Of a DNA stretch of 64,000 nucleotides, positions 60,150-64,000 are shown in pieces. This DNA comes from JABMQB01 sp964575025 (GTDB lineage: Bacteria; Bacteroidota; Bacteroidia; Bacteroidales; Prolixibacteraceae): positions 1 to 64,000 of the forward strand of contig CAZNPV010000008.1 in assembly GCA_964575025.1 (NCBI GenBank). Reading direction: 5' to 3'. Each line of letters opens with the position of its first letter. The stretch's first letter is position 1. The notes beneath the pieces are model-generated. The model saw only the letters and a list, made by a program, of their open reading frames with translations. It had not been told where the DNA came from and made no database searches. Made by a program: the position numbers and the translations under genes.

Positions 60150-60872
60150 ATGGTCAAAATAAAAACCAAAAATATTCAAATTTTAAAACTTCTCAGGTAT
60201 TTCCTGCGAATAAACGGAGCAATTTTCGTTACAGGTATTATCCTGGCTTTTACAACACTCCCCTATTGGGGATATCATTGGTTGGGAACGAGCAAAACGA
60301 TGCGTATCAGCGAACCGGAAGCCATTGTTCTGCTGGGAGGAGGTGGTATGCCCAGTCAGTCAAACCTTATGCGAAGCTGGTATGCTGCCCTAGCAGCTGT
60401 TAATTTTCCGGAGTCTGACGTTTTTGTGGTCATGCCCGGCGACCTTACGGATTCCACAAGTACCCCCCGGAAAATGAAAAATGAGTTGATCCTTAGAGGA
60501 GTTCAACCGGATAAAATCTGTTTTGAGGGAAAAGGCACCAATACACGCTCGCAGGCTTTGAATTGCAGGAGTTTACTGAAACCAGAAAAAAGCATTCTTC
60601 TCATAACCTCGCCTGAACATATGAGACGTGCCATATTATGCTTTCAAAAGGTTGGATTTGTGCATGTGAATGGCTTCCCTGCCTTTGAAGAGGCGGCTGA
60701 AGCTGACTTCTCGTTTACCGATGACGAACTGGGAGGAAACAAAACACTGATCCCGGATGTAGGGAAAAATACATCCCTCCGTTACCAGGTGTGGAACCAT
60801 CTGACATATGAAATTTTCATTATCAGAGAATTCCTGGCATTGGGGTATTACAAAATAAGAGGTTGGATATGA
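60150..60872 (+). CDS. YdcF/SanA-like DUF218 membrane protein
   Basis: This 240-residue protein has one N-terminal membrane helix (about 20-45). The DUF218 domain follows: AIVLLGGGGMPSQSNLMRS (58-76), FEGKGTNTRSQALNC (about 130-144) and LLITSPEHMRRA. The family is linked to envelope barrier functions and vancomycin sensitivity (SanA) in enterobacteria. Its exact reaction is unknown. The GT2 gene follows 21 bases later, a likely envelope-glycan pair. Confidence 0.87.
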   Translation: MVKIKTKNIQILKLLRYFLRINGAIFVTGIILAFTTLPYWGYHWLGTSKTMRISEPEAIVLLGGGGMPSQSNLMRSWYAALAAVNFPESDVFVVMPGDLTDSTSTPRKMKNELILRGVQPDKICFEGKGTNTRSQALNCRSLLKPEKSILLITSPEHMRRAILCFQKVGFVHVNGFPAFEEAAEADFSFTDDELGGNKTLIPDVGKNTSLRYQVWNHLTYEIFIIREFLALGYYKIRGWI

Positions 60873-60893
60873 AAAATGATAATTTTTTGACCC

Positions 60894-61643
60894 ATGCAAT
60901 TAACAGCAATCATACCGACTCTCAATGAAGAGAAGAAGATCAGGGGGGCCCTGGAATCGGTTTCCTTTGCGGACGAAATGCTGGTAATCGACTCGCTGAG
61001 CAGGGATCGTACGGCGGATATAGCCCGTAATGCCGGTGCCAGGGTGATAGAACATCCCTTTGATAATTTTTCAGCACAAAAAAACAAGGCCATCGAACAG
61101 GCAACAAATGACTGGATATTCGTGCTGGATGCCGATGAACGCATCCCCGGGGAACTTCAGGAGGAGATAAAAATGCTCCTGAAAAAGCAACCTGAACACG
61201 ATGCCTACTGGATATACCGCAGAAATTATTTTTTGGGCAAAGAAGTCTGCTTCAGCGGATGGCAACACGACAGAGTAATCCGGTTGTTTCGAAAACAAAC
61301 CTGCCGGTATAACCATAAACGGGTCCATGAAGAAATTGAAACCACAGGATCCTGCGGGTTCCTGAAAAATAAACTGGACCATTACACATGTGCTGATCTT
61401 GATGAATACAAAAAAAAAATGGATCACTACGCTCAACTCCAGGCTGAGGAACTGTTTCAGAAAAATGCAACGATTACACCTTTTCATTCCCTTTTTAAAC
61501 CCGCTTTCCGGTTTTTCCGGCACTATGTTTTACAGCAGGGATTTCGTGACGGCTGCACAGGATATACCATTGCACGCCTCCAGGCCTATGTAGTATTTAA
61601 ACGATATGCAGAACTAAAGGTCCTGCAGAAACAAAAAGGATGA
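60894..61643 (+). CDS. GT2 glycosyltransferase, LPS core WaaE-like
   Basis: This 249-residue GT-A enzyme: AIIPTLNEEKKIRGALESV (5-23), DSLSRDRTADIA (33-44), and the DxD-like DADERIPGEL (about 79-88). The second half, YWIYRRNYFLGKEVCFSGWQHDR and YNHKRVHEEIE, is typical of the WaaE/KdtX branch that adds glucose or similar sugars to lipopolysaccharide core. Cytoplasmic face of the inner membrane. It follows the YdcF-like gene on the same strand. Confidence 0.9.
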   Translation: MQLTAIIPTLNEEKKIRGALESVSFADEMLVIDSLSRDRTADIARNAGARVIEHPFDNFSAQKNKAIEQATNDWIFVLDADERIPGELQEEIKMLLKKQPEHDAYWIYRRNYFLGKEVCFSGWQHDRVIRLFRKQTCRYNHKRVHEEIETTGSCGFLKNKLDHYTCADLDEYKKKMDHYAQLQAEELFQKNATITPFHSLFKPAFRFFRHYVLQQGFRDGCTGYTIARLQAYVVFKRYAELKVLQKQKG

Positions 61644-61691
61644 AACCCCTAAGGCAGTTATAAACACGATTCTGCTTATAAAAAAAAACGG

Positions 61692-61720
61692 AGATCTTTT
61701 TTTTTTAATAAAAAAGATCT
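61692..61720. terminator. AT-rich inverted repeat, possible terminator
   Basis: AGATCTTTTTT (61692-61702) pairs with AAAAAAGATCT (61710-61720), with a seven-base loop. It is downstream of the GT2 gene and before the surface-protein cluster. The T run is inside the stem rather than after it, so it is at best a weak terminator; it may be a boundary of the cluster. Confidence 0.4.
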
Positions 61721-61763
61721 ACTTTAGAAGTGGCAATTTATACCTGATTGAACAACTTTGAAC

Positions 61764-62339
61764 ATGCGGCTCACTACAACGTTGCTTGGTGCATTGGTTT
61801 TGCTGGTTTCCGGATTGGGTGCTTTTGCGCAAAACGTGAATTCCGCTGAGAACAATTGCCGGATCATCATACCGGAAGTAGCCCTGGTCAGTGTCCTATC
61901 CAATAATTCAGAATCGATTGTCCTGCAACCTGCAATTCCTGACGAAGCAGGACTTGTACTTGATTTTTCCAATGCCCGGAAAAGCGATGCGTGGATTAAT
62001 TATTCATCTATATTGGCAGGAAACGGGTTACAATCCAGAAGCCTGAGTGCCAAAATTAACCAGACAATACCCCCCGGGCTGCTTTTAAAAATCAGGGCAT
62101 CCGGCGATGCCGGTCAGGGTGCAGGAAAACGTGGAGTGCCGGCAGGTGAAATTATTCTCTCCAATACCTATCAGCCTGTTATAACTGGAATCGGTAGCGG
62201 ATATACCGGGGCCGGATTAAACAAAGGACATCTGCTTACCTATTCACTCGAGTTGGGAGAACCAGAGAATTACGGGGATCTTTTGCACCAGAAAGACCTT
62301 ACATTCACCGTTATTTTTACCTTAATTGACGATATATAA
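61764..62339 (+). CDS. secreted protein of a paralogous pair, copy A
   Basis: This 191-residue protein starts at the ATG at 61764 (a TTG two codons earlier is also possible). The signal peptide ends near residue 21 (AFAQ). The mature part is beta-rich: IIIPEVALVSV, GLVLDFSN, WINYSS, GVPAGEIILSN, GIGSGYTGAG, GHLLTYSLE, and a last strand VIFTLIDD. It aligns along its whole length with the next gene. No enzyme motif. The closing strand pattern and the gene arrangement recall surface beta-sandwich subunits such as pilins or WxL-type proteins, but I do not recognise a named family. Confidence 0.72.
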   Translation: MRLTTTLLGALVLLVSGLGAFAQNVNSAENNCRIIIPEVALVSVLSNNSESIVLQPAIPDEAGLVLDFSNARKSDAWINYSSILAGNGLQSRSLSAKINQTIPPGLLLKIRASGDAGQGAGKRGVPAGEIILSNTYQPVITGIGSGYTGAGLNKGHLLTYSLELGEPENYGDLLHQKDLTFTVIFTLIDDI

Positions 62340-62407
62340 TTCCCCTCTCAGGAATTTCGCAGGCTGATTTCAGGATTTTCCCCATTCAACAAGATCTGAT
62401 TTAACCC

Positions 62408-62415
62408 TACCTTTG
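62408..62415 (+). promoter_or_regulatory. -7 promoter box for paralogue B
   Basis: TACCTTTG matches TAnnTTTG, 33 bases before the ATG at 62448. It implies that copy B can be expressed independently of copy A. Confidence 0.45.
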
Positions 62416-62447
62416 CACAAGTTGTTTTAGGCACTGTTTTTATTCCT

Positions 62448-63029
62448 ATGAAAAAAAATCTCAGTCTGGCATTTATTTCAGGTATTTTGTTGTTCACCAT
62501 GGAAATAACAGGTACAGCCCAACCAACCAATTCCGGATCACACACCCTTTCATTAAACATACCGGAAGTCGCTTTGCTCGACCTTGAATCAAACACAAAT
62601 ACGTCTCTTGCTCTCAGTCCTTTTTCTCCTACCGAAGCAGGAAATGCACTGGATTTTTCTTCCGCATCCGATCATTCAATATGGCTCAATTATTCCTCGG
62701 TAACCGGAAACTCCGGATCACACAGGAAAATCAGCGCCTATGTTGAAGGAACCATTCCTGATGGTATGATGCTCAGTGTAAAAGCCTCGTCGTATTCAGG
62801 GAATGGCAACGGCAGAACCGGAATCCCAACCGGAAAAGTCCATTTATCAGAAAATACTCAGGATATCATTACCCACATTGGAAGTTGTTATACCGGCGAC
62901 GGAGTGAACAACGGACACCTGCTTACCTATTCCCTTGAACCAGGAAAGAACAATACGGATTACGAAACCCTTGCCTACGAAAATTCTGCTTCATTGCATG
63001 TTATTTATACCTTAACGGACGACAATTAA
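62448..63029 (+). CDS. secreted protein of a paralogous pair, copy B
   Basis: This 193-residue protein has a signal peptide ending near residue 24 (GTAQ). It shares with copy A, in the same order: IPEVALL, EAG and LDFSS, WLNYSS, TIPDGMMLSVKAS, GIPTGKVHLS, ITHIGSCYTGDG, GHLLTYSLE, VIYTLTDD. It is a tandem duplicate that has since diverged strongly. Role unknown; probably an exported beta-sandwich subunit. The neighbouring third gene encodes a larger exported Ig-like protein. Confidence 0.72.
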   Translation: MKKNLSLAFISGILLFTMEITGTAQPTNSGSHTLSLNIPEVALLDLESNTNTSLALSPFSPTEAGNALDFSSASDHSIWLNYSSVTGNSGSHRKISAYVEGTIPDGMMLSVKASSYSGNGNGRTGIPTGKVHLSENTQDIITHIGSCYTGDGVNNGHLLTYSLEPGKNNTDYETLAYENSASLHVIYTLTDDN

Positions 63030-63179
63030 TTCACCGGGCTGGCCGGTCAATCCATCGTTCATTTCGCGTAAAACATTCAACAAATCATCCCTGTATATAA
63101 AAAAAGATGTAAATTAAAACAGCAGGTATTTGTAATTCATTCTGTTTTGTTTTACTTTGAGATAGCAAAAAAAAGCATC

Positions 63180-63983
63180 ATGCAACAAAGAAAATGTATT
63201 CTGATCATTGGGATGATCCTGTTGTTTGTCTTTGCGGAAAACACAAAAGCAAACATACTGGTTATGAATGGGCTGACTCATGAACACCAGGCTGTACAGG
63301 GAGAGGTTAGAAACGGAATTATTGAATTAAAGAACGTTTCGCAGCAACCTCAATCCGTACAACTTTACCAACGGGATTACTGGTACTCCCATCAAGGTGA
63401 AAACCGGCATGACACACCGGGTACCCTGAAACGTTCCAATGCAGGGTGGATCAACATCAACCCAACATTTGTAACGCTGGCCCCGGAAGAAACAGTCACC
63501 GTGGAATATGAAATAACCATTCCGGCTGTTGACTCTCTTACAGGAACCTATTGGAGTGTTATCATGGTAGAAGGATTGCAACCCCCGGACACGGCTGCTA
63601 CGGAAGGCATCAGGATAAATACGGTAATCCGGTATGCCGTACAGATCATTACCCATATTGGCAATAGTGGAACGGTCAATATAACCTTTCTGCGTTTCAA
63701 TCTTTCAAAGCAGGAGAACGGTACCGAATTAGCAGTGGTACTGGAAAATATTGGTCAACGGTTGGTCAAACCGGAAGTAAGTATTGAAATTTACGATTCC
63801 AACGGCACTACCCTCGGAGTGACTACTGCAGAAAGCAGAAAACTCTACCCGGGAACATCAGCGAATTTCTTCCTTGACTTATCCCATCTTCAAACCGGTT
63901 CCTATACCGGTATTTTAATTGCGGACTGTGGAGATGATTATGTGTTTGGTTCCAACCTTACACTTGACATAAAAGATGATTAA
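63180..63983 (+). CDS. exported Ig-like protein, DUF916/chaperone-like
   Basis: This 267-residue protein starts at the ATG at 63180; the frame opens upstream only with a TTG. The signal peptide ends near residue 24 (TKAN). Two beta-sandwich domains are suggested. The first (about 30-130) resembles DUF916 or pilus-chaperone Ig domains: FVTLAPEETVTVEYEITIP, then GTYWSVIMVEG. The second (about 140-265) has NTVIRYAVQIITHIG and VVLENIGQRLVKPEVSIEIYD, ending in GSNLTLDIKDD. It follows the two secreted paralogues on the same strand. Likely an envelope-bound partner or folding factor. The cluster probably continues past 64000. Confidence 0.68.
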   Translation: MQQRKCILIIGMILLFVFAENTKANILVMNGLTHEHQAVQGEVRNGIIELKNVSQQPQSVQLYQRDYWYSHQGENRHDTPGTLKRSNAGWININPTFVTLAPEETVTVEYEITIPAVDSLTGTYWSVIMVEGLQPPDTAATEGIRINTVIRYAVQIITHIGNSGTVNITFLRFNLSKQENGTELAVVLENIGQRLVKPEVSIEIYDSNGTTLGVTTAESRKLYPGTSANFFLDLSHLQTGSYTGILIADCGDDYVFGSNLTLDIKDD

Positions 63984-64000
63984 TCAACGTATTCTGGTAC

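Overview
The window is a chromosomal stretch from a member of the Bacteroidota, most likely a Bacteroidales/Marinilabiliales-type anaerobe or microaerophile. The signs are a T9SS type A C-terminal sorting domain remnant, DUF5916, DUF6913 and BF3164-like propeller proteins, a eukaryote-type (GT3) glycogen synthase, several -7 boxes of the form TAnnTTTG, and weak Shine-Dalgarno sequences. There are no rRNAs, no CRISPR array and no complete insertion sequence.

Layout. 1-830: tRNA-Lys(TTT) followed by two identical 362-bp tandem units, each with a tRNA 3' end, a terminator, a GIY-YIG nuclease gene and a defective tRNA-like sequence. 850-2700: gene debris (truncated ATPase, broken minus-strand frame) and an AT-rich propeller lipoprotein. 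3.0-9.0 kb: sulfate activation block (SLC13 permease, cysD, cysN-cysC fusion, UDP-glucuronate epimerase). 9.1-15.0 kb: DUF3795 protein, small lipoprotein, repeat-rich secreted protein, NhaC antiporter, GPH-type sugar symporter. 15.1-21.6 kb: MacB/FtsX-like permease and its ATPase split by an inserted plus-strand sugar isomerase gene, then a GT4 glycosyltransferase. 21.6-34.6 kb: a minus-strand redox cluster. 34.9 kb: rex, divergent from that cluster. 35.6-46.7 kb: thymidylate synthase, PIG-L deacetylase, DUF5916 outer-membrane protein, GH3 glycosidase, glycogen synthase, and two gene remnants. 46.7-61.6 kb: housekeeping genes (orphan DnaE-type polymerase, ligA, dapA, KamA-like radical SAM, isoprenoid-synthase-like, YebC, APH-RapZ fusion, YdcF, GT2). 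61.7-64.0 kb: two paralogous secreted proteins and an Ig-like secreted partner, probably continuing past the window end.

The most unusual system is the redox cluster at 21.6-34.6 kb. It encodes a HydC-HydB (NuoE-NuoF) fusion without a hydrogenase, a GltD-like flavoprotein that appears to have lost its NAD(P)H domain, a NapH/NosR-like membrane polyferredoxin, a Tat-exported ferredoxin with about four Fe-S sites, a 68-residue Cys4 membrane peptide, four PQQ-type propellers and one NHL propeller. The divergent rex gene encodes an NADH/NAD+ sensor and suggests redox control. I infer a cytoplasm-to-periplasm electron route fed by NADH; its terminal acceptor cannot be read from the sequence. Second in interest are the tRNA/GIY-YIG tandem units, and third the terminal three-gene surface-protein cluster.

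All family calls rest on reading motifs and residues by eye; no database search was run.
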